A stretch of 64,000 nucleotides of DNA from Pteria penguin (Eukaryota > Mollusca > Bivalvia > Pterioida > Pteriidae): the NCBI GenBank assembly GCA_035048485.1, contig CM068580.1, positions 35,377,585 through 35,441,584 of the forward strand, read 5' to 3'. Position 1 is the stretch's first letter. Each line of letters opens with the position of its first letter. A program made the position numbers and the translations under genes. The notes beneath the pieces are model-generated. The model saw only the letters and a program-made list of their open reading frames with translations, was not told the origin of the DNA and made no database searches. Positions 39,601-51,600 of this stretch are shown here, piece by piece.

Positions 39601-42600
39601 TTATTGAAAAATAATGTTGAATTTTTGAGGGCAAAAACTTTAATTAACGTCTAACATTAGCAAACTGTATATTTATGTTATTCAATTTCCCTAAGAATAA
39701 TATCTTAAGTAATAGGGGCAAAACGCATAGATTAGGCGTTTTATCCATACATGTCAAAGGGCGTTTTACCTCAACAGGACCATACAGGGGCGTGTTCAAT
39801 AAAGGGGGCGCCCTACAGCGCACTTGCTGCTGGAATTTTAACATTCTTGAACGAAAGTGAGCGCTCACGAGTGTAAAAATACTTTCTAATAATAATCATA
39901 ATAAATAATAATGATGATATTAAATTTCAATATATAACTGAGGGCGCGCCCTCCTGATAGGCATTTTCAGAATGCTCAAGCGTTTCTGCGGGACTGTTGT
40001 ACATCATATACATATATAAATCTGTCTGATTTACTTAATTATCGAGCTTTAAAAATCCTTAGAATCGCTTTAAAATCCTTAAAATCGCTTTAAAATCCTT
40101 AGAATCAGTTATCAAATTTGTTTGATTTATTTATCAAGCTTTAAAAGTTTAGAATTAGATGTGATTATAAATGTAATTTGATAGAAATTATCAAGTTATT
40201 TATAGTCCAGGCGGTAGGAGCAGAGCGTGCGGTACCCCAGAGCGTTAGTTTGAAAATCGTCTGCTACACATGGTTGGTATACAGCAGCGCGGGGTCACTT
40301 GTGTTTCAGAAGTGTCATGGATGTACTGGATAAATCAAAATGAAGACGACGTGTTTGTTGTATAACTGACCGAGTAGCCATGCTGTCCTAATCACAGCTT
40401 GAAGTAGTTAACATCAGTTACGCTATCATCATGATCACGGTTACGCTATTCAAGTTACAGCCTTCGACTTACTAAGTTTTAGAACATACACACTGACGGA
40501 TATAGAGGCGGATTAATTCGCATATGCCATGTAAGGAATAAAATTCTCCACAACTACATAATGTCCTACGTAAAATAGAAAGTGTCTATTTAACTAAACA
40601 CTTTGAAATATATCTGACTTCTGGACAAAATTCCTTTGCACCCGAATAATTTACGCTTGCATAAAATTTTTTTCTTGTCGATTAATTGAAATAATTACCG
40701 GTAATGATAAAATAAAATTAGGTTCGTCCAATTGCAACGTGGTCATTTTAGTACATTAGTCGCCGTCTTGAAAATCTTTGTGAAACACCTTGGATAATGT
40801 ATCGTGAGCGCGCTCTAGGGCTACAGTGAGTACCCTTGTTCAAATAATGAGCACTCGGCTGCGCATCGCAGTGGCGGATTTAGAGGGTGCCCGGCACCAC
40901 CACCCCTTTCGCCACATATTTATGACTGAAAATTCAGGTTTGGCAGCAACAATGGCTGTGGTTTGGATAATGCAAATGTGCCCCCCCCCCTTTTTTTTCC
41001 GTAAATCCTGGATCCACTGCATCGGGTGCTCACGTTTTTGAACGCGGCTCAGGTTTAGAAGATGAATTACCCACAATGCTATGTAACTCGGTCAATAAAA
41101 AATGCTCGATTAAACCCTACATGATTACAACACTTAAATTAAACATTATTGCAAATTCAGTATCTATCATGAAATATTGTGTGCACAAAAATTGTAATTT
41201 TTAAACAAATAAAACTATTTCATCATAAAAAACGAAAGAGAATATTGAAGGAATTTTAAACTCTTGATTATAGTAAAATATATGCTTACCTCCTACTCTG
41301 ATAATTACACCGCTATATTTCTGCTTTTCTTGACCAATTTTCCACATCATCGTCACCTCTGATGAATTTGTAAATTCTCCATTTACAATTAGATTTTTAT
41401 TATTTTTTCCAACGACTGCTATTGATGAATCTTCTCTGAAGTAGATACAGGCATACATCTTGTATGGGAAACTGGACTGACTGGACAGCGCGCTTTGATT
41501 CGGGCGGAAATTACGCAATGCAAGGCGCAGCCTTATGCACATGGGGTGCGGGAGGGGCAATGGAATTGAAGAAATCAGCACACAGTGTCTGAGGAACAGA
41601 ATTTTCTTGTCTTTGGTGTTTTTGGTGTTTTTTTTTTGGGGGGGGGGTGTTTACAATTGCTTTATTTACTAAATGAATTAGTGGAATAGAATCCACCTAT
41701 GCATGCATATGAACATTTTTAAGGTGTAATGTACTAGTACTCAATATATCCTTATCACCCTTATTCGCCCCCACAAGGAAACCGCGATTGATATACTTGT
41801 GAGACCATGAAAACGTGAAGGAAAAAAATGGCATCAGAAATAAAGAAAAGAAGAGGTCCATATAGAAATAGAAAAAAATATGAATCTGACTCTGACTCTG
41901 ATGGAGAGCTTCGAATTACATACGAAAGAGAGGAAAATCAAGAAGATTTACAAAGGTCTTTACAGGTAAGTGACCATTGCGGATCGAGGATTTCGGAAAA
42001 ATGGGAGGGGTGTGTTAATGTTGATGAAATTAAATTTAAAATGATTGTCATCATTGCAATTGACATTAAAACTTTGGATCTAAAAGAGCCCCACCCCTAC
42101 TCCCTAAACTCGTCACTCGGTGATCATAATCACTGGTTGTCTCAAATTATCAAATGGGGTCCATTTCATATAAGTAACATTCAATTTTATCTTAATGGCA
42201 TATTGAGCAAAGCGTGCTTGTTTGCCAGAGGAGAATGCATAAATACATTTTAATTTGATAAAAAGTAAGTCTTTTTTCAATAGCAGATCCCGGATTTCGT
42301 AAAGAAAAAAGGGTGGAATTTACAAAATTACATCATAAAGCTTAACAGAGAAAAAGGTTTCGAGCTTAGAAACTGTATTTAAAGATAAGTTTTCATGCGA
42401 TTACAGACATTAAAGGTTATTTCATGATGTTGATTTTCCAAGTTTCACACATTTCCCAGACATGTTGAAGACTTCGGACACGTGAGGGGATGTAGCCACC
42501 TTCTTCCGCCACTTTTCATGAATATATTATTTTACATTATAACAGATGGTATTACTTAATGATATATATATATATATAGATAAGCAACTTATACTCGTTG

Positions 42601-45600
42601 ATATCCCATGAAGTGACCATAGCACAGGCATCGGCACCATACGAAGATTAGGGCAATAAACTCTATAGGGAGCATTCAGTAAACGGAGTATGAAAAGGCA
42701 GCGCCTCTTATGATGATGAGATAATATATTTAGTATGGGGGACCTCCTATGAAAAGAAGAATGCTACATCGATCTTACTTCATTTTTTTTTCAGAAATAA
42801 TGTCAATCATTGTATGATCATTCGATCAAGTGTTTGGCAAATAAAACACTCAATTTAGAAACATCTTGATTGTAATTAAATTCCTATATAATTTCAGCTT
42901 GACACAGAATCAAGTAACTCAACTGAAGAAACTGATAGTTCTGACAAGAATGTAAAGGATAAAGAAAGCACAGACGTGCTACAAAATAAGTGCAATGAAC
43001 AGGTTGTATGTAATGAAACGTCGTCTGACGATGAATCTGTATGCGATGGGGAACTAAGAACTATTTTAGAAGAGACACAGGTACATATAGCTACGAATAA
43101 GGATGAATTAACAGAGCAACGTATCCTCTCAGATTATTCAGATAATGCGGAGACTGAGGACACAAGTGAATCAGAAAGCGAAGAAAACCAGCCATCTGAT
43201 GATTATTCTGAAGCCAGTCCTGACAATGAACCACTCTATCCTGGAGCAAAACTAAACATTGGCGCATTTATGCTTTTACTCGCTACTTTTGTCACTAGGT
43301 ACAATCTTCCTGGTGATGCAATAGAAAATTTGCTTAAAATTACTGCTTTAGTCCTACCAACCGGACATGCACTGAAGACAACACTGTATTCATATAAAAA
43401 ATACTTCAGAAATTTGAAAAATCCACTTATCAAACATTTTTATTGCAACTACTGCTACAATGTTTTACCTTCTTCAAATTCGACGGAATGTAACAATCCG
43501 TATTGCAAGAAATGTCTTCCTAAAGAAAAGCACTATTTTATCGATATTTCAATAAAAAATCAGTTGTGTGCAATGTTTTCATTAGAAAACTTCTACAGTC
43601 GACTACAAGATAGATTTAAGTTATTGTCATCGAGCAATGTGTATAGAGACGTGATTGACGGAAGTCTGTATAGAACCTTGGTACAGAATAACGGACCTTT
43701 ATCTAATCCAGACAATATTTCATTCACGTTTAATACTGATGGAGCCCCAGTTTTTAAGAGCAGTAAAACATCAATTTGGCCCATTTATCTAATGATTAAT
43801 GAATTGCCATTTAGGATGAGGATAAGGAAAGAAAACTTGCTCTTGGTAGGGCTGTGGTTCGGTAAGGTCAAACCAGTAATGCATACCTTCTTAAAACCCT
43901 TTCTAAAGTCAATGGAAATACTTCACAGAGGTATTGAATTATTTTCACCGGAAAGGGGGACGTTCACGTTACGCGGATGGCTTTTGTGTGGTACAGCAGA
44001 TTTACCAGCGAGGAGTTTACTTTGCAATGCGGTACAATATAACGGATCGTATAGCTGTTGGAAATGTACTCAGAGAGGAGAAACTGCACGAGTGGGAAAA
44101 GGACACGCACATGTATTCCCGTATATTGTTGAAAATCCGAAAGGGCCTGTTCGTATTAGGCAATTAGTAATAGATGACGCTAAGAAGGCCACTAGAAACC
44201 AACAAAATAACAGAAATCCCAAAACGATCAATGGCGTAAAAGGTCCTACTTGGTTAGAATGTTTTCCAAGATTCGACATAGTAAGCGGTATAGCAATAGA
44301 TTATATGCACGGTTTGCTTTTAGGTGTACAAAAGTTATTACTTCGATTATGGTTTTCACAAGATTTTTCTGGTGAACGTTTCAATCGTCATGGAAATATA
44401 AGCAAGGTTGACAAACGCCTCACATCAATTAAACCCACTCTTGATATATCACGATTACCAAGATCTATTGAAAACGATTTGAAATACTGGAAAGCAAAGG
44501 AATTTCGATCATTCTTATTATATTACGGAGTCCCCGTTCTAAATGGAATAATACCAAGAGAATATTTGCACCATTATCTGGATCTAGTAAACGCTTCTCA
44601 TATATTGCTGAAGTACGGCTGTACCAAAGAGGAAGTTGACAATGCTGAAGAGATGTTGTTTAGATTTTGTAGAGATTTTTCCTACTTCTATGACAAAAAG
44701 TTCATGACGTTAAATGTGCATCAACTTCTTCACATGGCAGACAGCGTGCGTGAGCTCGGACCGTTATATTCTCACAGTTGTTTCCCATTTGAAGACAAAA
44801 ATGGATTTGTTCTTAAATTGATACGTGGTACGCAAAACATTGATGATCAGATAATCGGCGGAATTTCGTTTGTTCAAAAAATACCCGAGTTGAAAACTTA
44901 CTGCATAGAGAAGGGGTCTCCGGAGGATGAATTGTACACAGAGCTTGAGAGAAGTAATGCCATTAAACGGGGAGAAAAATTAGGAACAGACATTTTCATA
45001 CTCGGTGCAGTAAAATTAAAGGAACTGAGTTGCAATGAGTACTATTTGATGGCGAGAAAAATATGCACACATACGGACACCTTTTTATGTTTTAACAGAT
45101 TAGAATACAAAGGAATGCTTATATACGGTCTCGATTACCATCGAATGTCAAAGAGAGATAACTCTGTTATATCTTGGTCTTCCGACGATCGAACAAGATT
45201 CGGAAAAGTGAAACATTTTATCTGTGCAGATGACAAATACTTTGCATTCGTATACGAATTAGTGTGCAAAAATTATGATGAAACTTCAAATATTCTGGCA
45301 GTTGACACTTCAATTGATTTGCAACTTGTACCAGTCAGTGACTTCATTGAACAATGTATGATTGTCACAATATGTGATACCAACCAATCCTACGTCTGCA
45401 AGTTTCCGAATAGAATCGAGTCAGATTGATGAAGAAAACTGATACTTTTAAACTAATTAAAAAATTTTGTTATTTTCTGTGCTATAAAATTCTGAATTTA
45501 ACATTTTGCATTGATCAGCCAATATGAAAGAGTGATTATTATTGAATATAAATTAGATTCTTTTAAAACATAATAAAATGCGTACATAGAAAATTGTATA

Positions 45601-48600
45601 CAGTTTTCATGTACATAAGATCAGTATTTAAGTCTCATTGCTCAGTGTAAATCGTTGTGAATTTTTCTAAGTTTTAAATTCCTACCAGAAAAATTTTCTA
45701 AGTCTTTATTCCAGAATTCCAGCAACCAATATTTTCTAAGTACAAAATTCCGGTTAGCAAAACTTTTTAAGTTTAGAATTCCTACTACTAGCAGGAAAAA
45801 TACGTTGGTTTTCCTGGTAGGAATTCTTCAAAATTCCATGTACGGTAATATTCCTGGAGGAAAACAAAATTCCTGTCACATTCTAGCAGGATTCCTGCTA
45901 CATTCTAGCAGGATTCCTGCCAGACTTTTCGTACGGGTCATAATAAAAACCCAAGAGAGGACACTTTATTTCCAGTTGCCTACATTACAAAGGGAAAATC
46001 GGTAAATAGCGCCTATTTCCCTTCGACATCAAAGTATATCTCACCTTTGTTAATATCATACTTTTGCTCCCATATAGTCTCATTCATGTCAACTCACCAT
46101 AACTGAGTGTTTGTAAAAAGGACTTTTGAGTCCGTTCCTAACATGCGTACATTATCGTGTCCAGGTGTGTGCTATTTTGTAATAAGTAACAAGCGCTGTG
46201 TTTTCCAAAAAATTATCATTAAGGTAGCTTTTAATGAAATTTATCTCTTTGTTATTTACTATTCTAACTTCAAAACCCAAAAAGAGTCTCATTTGATTGA
46301 TACAGTCTGTCAAATAACGCCAACAAAATGGCTGTAAATTTATATTCTTTTCCACCATTTTTGGAAATCCGCTATTTTTGGTCAAATAAACATTGATTAA
46401 ATCAAAAATCTTTTAATTAGTTTAAAAGTATGGGTTCTCACTAAGATACTGATAGGTCACAATAATAGGGTTTATGGCAAATATTTTCGGAGATATAATA
46501 CTTTTATTTCCCCATTCCCCTTAAATTAGATTTCATAAAATTCCACTCGGTAGTCATAAAGAAAAGCTATTTTCTCACTTATTGCCAGGATCCCAAATGT
46601 CTACTCTCATGTTTCTTTTCACCAAGATGGTGGACTTCAATAATCTGATGAGTAACTTCGGGCCTCTCATATACACACAAAAACCAGTCTATGGACTATA
46701 CGGAGTCTAAGCGACAGTTAACAATGAGCACATCATGAGGTATGGAAATCCAACTAAGGGACTTGCGACCGTATATAAGACTTAAAGCGGAACTCAGAGG
46801 GAGAGTCGTAGGGCACATACAGTATATATGCATGAAGTGGTGACAACCTGCAACCCTAAGCACTTTTATTCATATATGTACGTGTGAAACCATAAACAGG
46901 ACTCTGTAGGTATTGCAGCCCTGAAAAAAAAGGGTGGATTACTTCACAGCAAGCCTTCAGCCAAGACCACTATCCTAAATGAAACAATTCAGTCAGTGTG
47001 AAATATTAAAGCCCTGTCTCTAATGGTTCTAAAGTTATGATCCAGGTTAAATTTTTGTCTAAGCAAGTCAATTTTCAAGGTGAAGGTCAAACATACAGAA
47101 TTTTGATACGTAAAGAAAGCTCTTGTCACAAGGAATATACACATAAAATATTTAAGCCCTATCTCTTACAGTCCATGAGTTGTGACCAAGGTTAAAGTTT
47201 ACTAAAAGTAGGTAAAACTTCAAAATCAAGGTCACAAAGTAAATAATGTTGGTACCCAATGAAAAGGTCTTGGCACAAGGAATACACATATGAAATTTGA
47301 AAGCCCTATTTGAAAGGTTCTAGAGTTATGATCAAGGTTAAAGTTTTTGTGCAAGTACAATGTATGTCAATTTTCAAGGTCAAGATCAAAATGTAAACTA
47401 AAACAGTTTGATTGATTTTTGTTTGTCACACCATAAGTATGCCCTAACAGGACAAATACCCCCTGCCGTAACAAAGTTGAATAACAACAAGTTGAAAGGT
47501 AATCAAGTTGAAAATGTAAGAGTTTTAGAATGGAATTATCTGGTTGTTGTACAGGGCTTTTTTTCTGCATATTTTATAGCTGATATTCGGCCATGTTCCC
47601 AATCGCAAATCGTATCTTTTTTCCCCAATTTTGGCCAAGAAATTCCCAATCATGAGCACCAATCTCGAAGAGTATTGGACCGTCAGACCTAACAGGCAGA
47701 AATTTCTACAGACCGACTAGAAATCGTCCTTAATCTGACCAGATGTATGATAAAGGATCCAGTGTTAACAATCACTCTGTATATATCACAATTGTTTGAA
47801 TAAAGTGTCCGTCTTTTTCTTTCTATATTTCAAAAGGCATTTGTATAGGGAAATTTATTCAAGTTAATTGACCGTGACATGTAACTGTCGTAAATATTTG
47901 ATACATGCTGTGATCAACTAGAATAAAGTTCTTCGATAAGATACCAAGTTACGGTAGATTGCGGGAGGGGAATATATGTACGCCTATAATATTGCAGTGC
48001 TCCTAAACACCAAACACTACAAAAAAACGCCTAACTATTACTGTTGCAATCACCGACTCAAATTTACTGCATCAATGAAAGCTACAATAATACATTGTAT
48101 CTATTTATTTTAAATTCTAATAGCAGTATATAACATATTTAATAGATATTATAAACATTTTATGTAAAAAAATTTCCTAATTTGGAGCCAAAACGTCGCG
48201 AAATTCCCAATTCCATCGCCATGGGCCATGTTCCCAAAATAGTGAAAAAAAGCCCTGTTATAATCAACAGCTGCAATTTTATATTTTACAAAATCAAAGA
48301 GCACATTTTAAAACTCATTTGTAAGAATTTTGGATACACTTTGACTTGACCTTGTAGATGTGTCATAACACAACCTTGGGTCAAGGGCAACAATTGTGTG
48401 AACAGTCAAAGAGGAATTGCGATGACAAGATGTCCCAACATAATTCAATACTTTTTTAAGTTCAATGGGTCATAACTCCTGCAAAATTTACAAAGCAAAA
48501 TTCTCTCCCTTCATGCACATCTTCAGGTGCTACTTTTCATTTCTGCCATGTTTGGTGAAATTCCATTGAACGGCATAAGAGGAGTTGTGATGACAAACTA

Positions 48601-51600
48601 TTGTCTACAGACGGACATGATGATTCCAGTTTACCCCCCGCCCCCCGGGAGTACACACATGAAATATTTACACCCTATCTCTTGCTGTTCATAAGTAAAT
48701 TGCAAGGTTAAAGTTTTTTAAAAGTCAAAAGATAAAAAATTTAGCACAAGAAATATACATGTGAAATATGAAATCCCTGTCTGTAATGGTTCTAAAGTTA
48801 TGATCCAGGTTAAAGTTTTTGTCTAAGTACGTCAATCTTCAAGGTCAAGGTCAAAACGTCAAAAATTTTGATACATAATGAAAGGTCTTGTTACAAGGAA
48901 TACACACATGAAATATTTAAGCCCTATCTCTTACTTTTCACAAGTAATGAACATGATTAAAGCTTTTAAAAAGTAGGTCAGATGTCAAATTAAGGTTACA
49001 AGGTCAAGAATTTTGGTATCCAATGAAAGGTCATAACACAGGGAATACACATGTGAAATATCAAAACCCTGTCTGTAATGGTTCTAAAGTTCTGATCCAG
49101 GTTAAAGTTTTTTGTCTATGGACGACGACAACGATGCTGGGGTATGGCAATATCTCTCCAGACATTTGCCCCAGCAAGCTAAAATGGAGAAAAGCATTTA
49201 CCAACAACTATTAGGTCTGTGTTGATAACCTCCATAGCCTGCTAATTGATGAAGTACATCATCAACAATACAGTTATGGACCATTTTGATAAGCATGTCA
49301 TCCTGTGTGATGAACAAGATAGATTCTGATCACAAAGGTCTTGCGAATCCCGGCTCCTTTTCACCTTTGACAAAGTAGTAAAGATTTTGGAGGAAGGCCA
49401 CCAAACTGACATTGTTCTTGACTTTGCAAATATTTCTGATAAAGTCCCCCATACCAGGCTACTCCTGAAAATGAAATATTATGGATTCTGAGGGACCACC
49501 CTTTACTGGATCAATTATTTTTCATCAATCGGGACTCAATCAGTGGTTTTGGAGGGCTACATATCTGGATTGCTAGACATCATTTCCGATGTGTCTCTGG
49601 AGACGGTCATGGAGCAACTTATATTCTTGACATACATAAATGACATGCCAGAATCAACCAAGTCCCGTGTTTGCCTTTTCGTCCATGACAGTCTACTCTA
49701 CAGAAAAATTTGCTACATAAGGTACACTGCTGAACTCCATTCAGACCTCAATGGACATGAAGAGTCAGAAAGGAAGCGGCAAATGTCCTTTAATCTATCC
49801 AAATGCACTGTCATCCACATCTCTGGAAGAAAGAAGTGTATCGAAACCTCATGGACATTACATGGCCACACATTAGAGGTGGTATAGAGTGAAAAATACC
49901 TTGGGGTCACTATCAACAACAAAATCAATTGGAACTAACAAATCAATAACATCACAGACAAGGACTTCAGAAGTTCAGGACTCTAGGATTCCTCCGGCAT
50001 AACCAAGGACGCAGTACACCAAAGGTGAAGGCCACGTCTATATTGCCATGGTCAGACCAATCCTAGAATATGCCTCTTCAGTATGGAATACACACCACTT
50101 AACATCAGTTAGATCACTAGAAGGAGTCCAATGAAGGGTAGCTAGGTTAGTGTTTAACTGCTACTCAGACAACTCACTCGGATGTGCCACTAACCTCCTG
50201 GATCAACTCAGATGGGAACCATTGGAACTTATATGCACTAAAAGCCTTGTTATGCGCTACAAAGTGACCAACCACCTGATAGACATCAATCCCAAAAGCC
50301 ATTACACACCTGGAGACAAGAGGAAGCATAAACTTAAGTAATGGCCAAGTTGGATGCATATCATCATTCCTTATTCCCCAGATCCAATCTGATTAAAACC
50401 ATATCTTTATTCCGCTTCTCTATTTGTCCCACTGCGGATAAAGATCTGGCAAAACTCCGTAAGGGGTCATGTTCTTATGAACTCTGATGATGTTCAGTCA
50501 CTGAAACTGTTATTTCCCATAGCCAATCAATGACTCGGCTAGGCACGTGATAGTGACGCAATATGCAACAAACACTCTTCAAAAACTACCTTGTAGGTCA
50601 CGTACGCTGTGGATGTTAATTTTATTCCTAGGAATTTGTAGCCAACCCACTGATTGGCTGAAAATCAGAGTTCACCAGAACATGACCACTTACAGGGTTT
50701 CGCCAGATCTTTATCTGCAAGAGGACAAATAGAGAAGCGGAATAAAGATATGATTTTAAACAGACTGCCCCAGATCCAATAGGGAATGGAGTAGGCTCCT
50801 GGAGAAATTGGAGACCGCTACATCATTTGAGGACTTTAAGGTCAGACTGAACACCATACCCTGGTCTCAGCTGTCTAGCCGCGGTTAGAACACTCCAGCC
50901 AAGATGTATATAGCTTTAACCTTTTAACTTGAGAAGTCTTCTGCTTTATCTGGCAATACACTGGAGTTAATATATACTGGAGTAGGAGTCACTCTATTCA
51001 AGTAACAAGTGAAACTGAAAGTTCTAAAAATCCTAGTTCTTCTGTGGAAATTTAACATAACACTACTGCAGTAGAGATCAGTCAAACAATGTGACTTAAT
51101 GATATGGATGTATTATAATATGAACTAAAGTAAATGGAAAAAAATGATTTCATACAATTTACATATTTATATACCCTTTATATACAACAGATGAAGGCTG
51201 CAGGGCAAATAAGAGGATATTGCTGGGCATCTATTACAGAATATACATTACGTAAAATATCAAACCCCATCTCTGTTGGTTCTAAAGTGAAGGCAATGAT
51301 AAACTTATAGGTATAACTTGACAGTCCATATCACTACAATTTCGGTATCAATGGAATGGTTTTGCCACAATAAAAACATGTGTGAAATATGAAAGCTCCA
51401 GATCCCATAATTGAAATATTATGTACAAGGATTCATTTTTTGAAATTTTAATTTAAAAGTCTTGAGGAACATTAAATTCAAAAATGTTTTAACTAGAAAA
51501 AAATGATTAGTTTGTTAAAGAGAATAAATATAGAAGAATATACTTGATGAACAAAGCACATAGAAGAAAGAATCATTATCTGTAGCACTAATGATGTAAG

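Larger units (their letters stand above)
31175..45937. mobile_element. About 14.8-kb Tnp2/BEN two-gene DNA transposon with inverted ends
   Basis: The left end CCCGTATGAAA (31175-31185) is mirrored by the right end TTTTCGTACGGG (45926-45937), with TC on the outer side of each (31173-31174 and 45938-45939), a possible 2-bp target duplication. Inside each end lies an array of AGGAAT-type repeats in inverted orientation. Between them are two divergent genes, a Tnp2-like transposase (plus, 41828-45429) and a BEN-domain protein (minus, 31909-41458), sharing a spacer of about 370 bp. The gene content suggests a CACTA/EnSpm-related superfamily, although the ends do not begin CACTA. Its introns carry later insertions: a hairpin-ended repeat, a SINE and a hAT-like MITE. 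It sits in an intron of the transmembrane gene. The boundaries are inferred from two short inverted ends and would be firmer with an empty-site comparison. Confidence 0.72.

Noticed and set aside
42000..42253. Extension of the transposase first exon to a stop at 42253
   Set aside because: A strong donor (CAG|GTAAGT at 41966) joins in phase to the acidic N-terminal exon at 42898; the extension beyond it has no matching character.
45938..45939. A 3-bp target duplication as expected for plant CACTA elements
   Set aside because: The flanks are CTC on the left and TCA on the right; only TC is shared in register, so at most a 2-bp duplication is supported.
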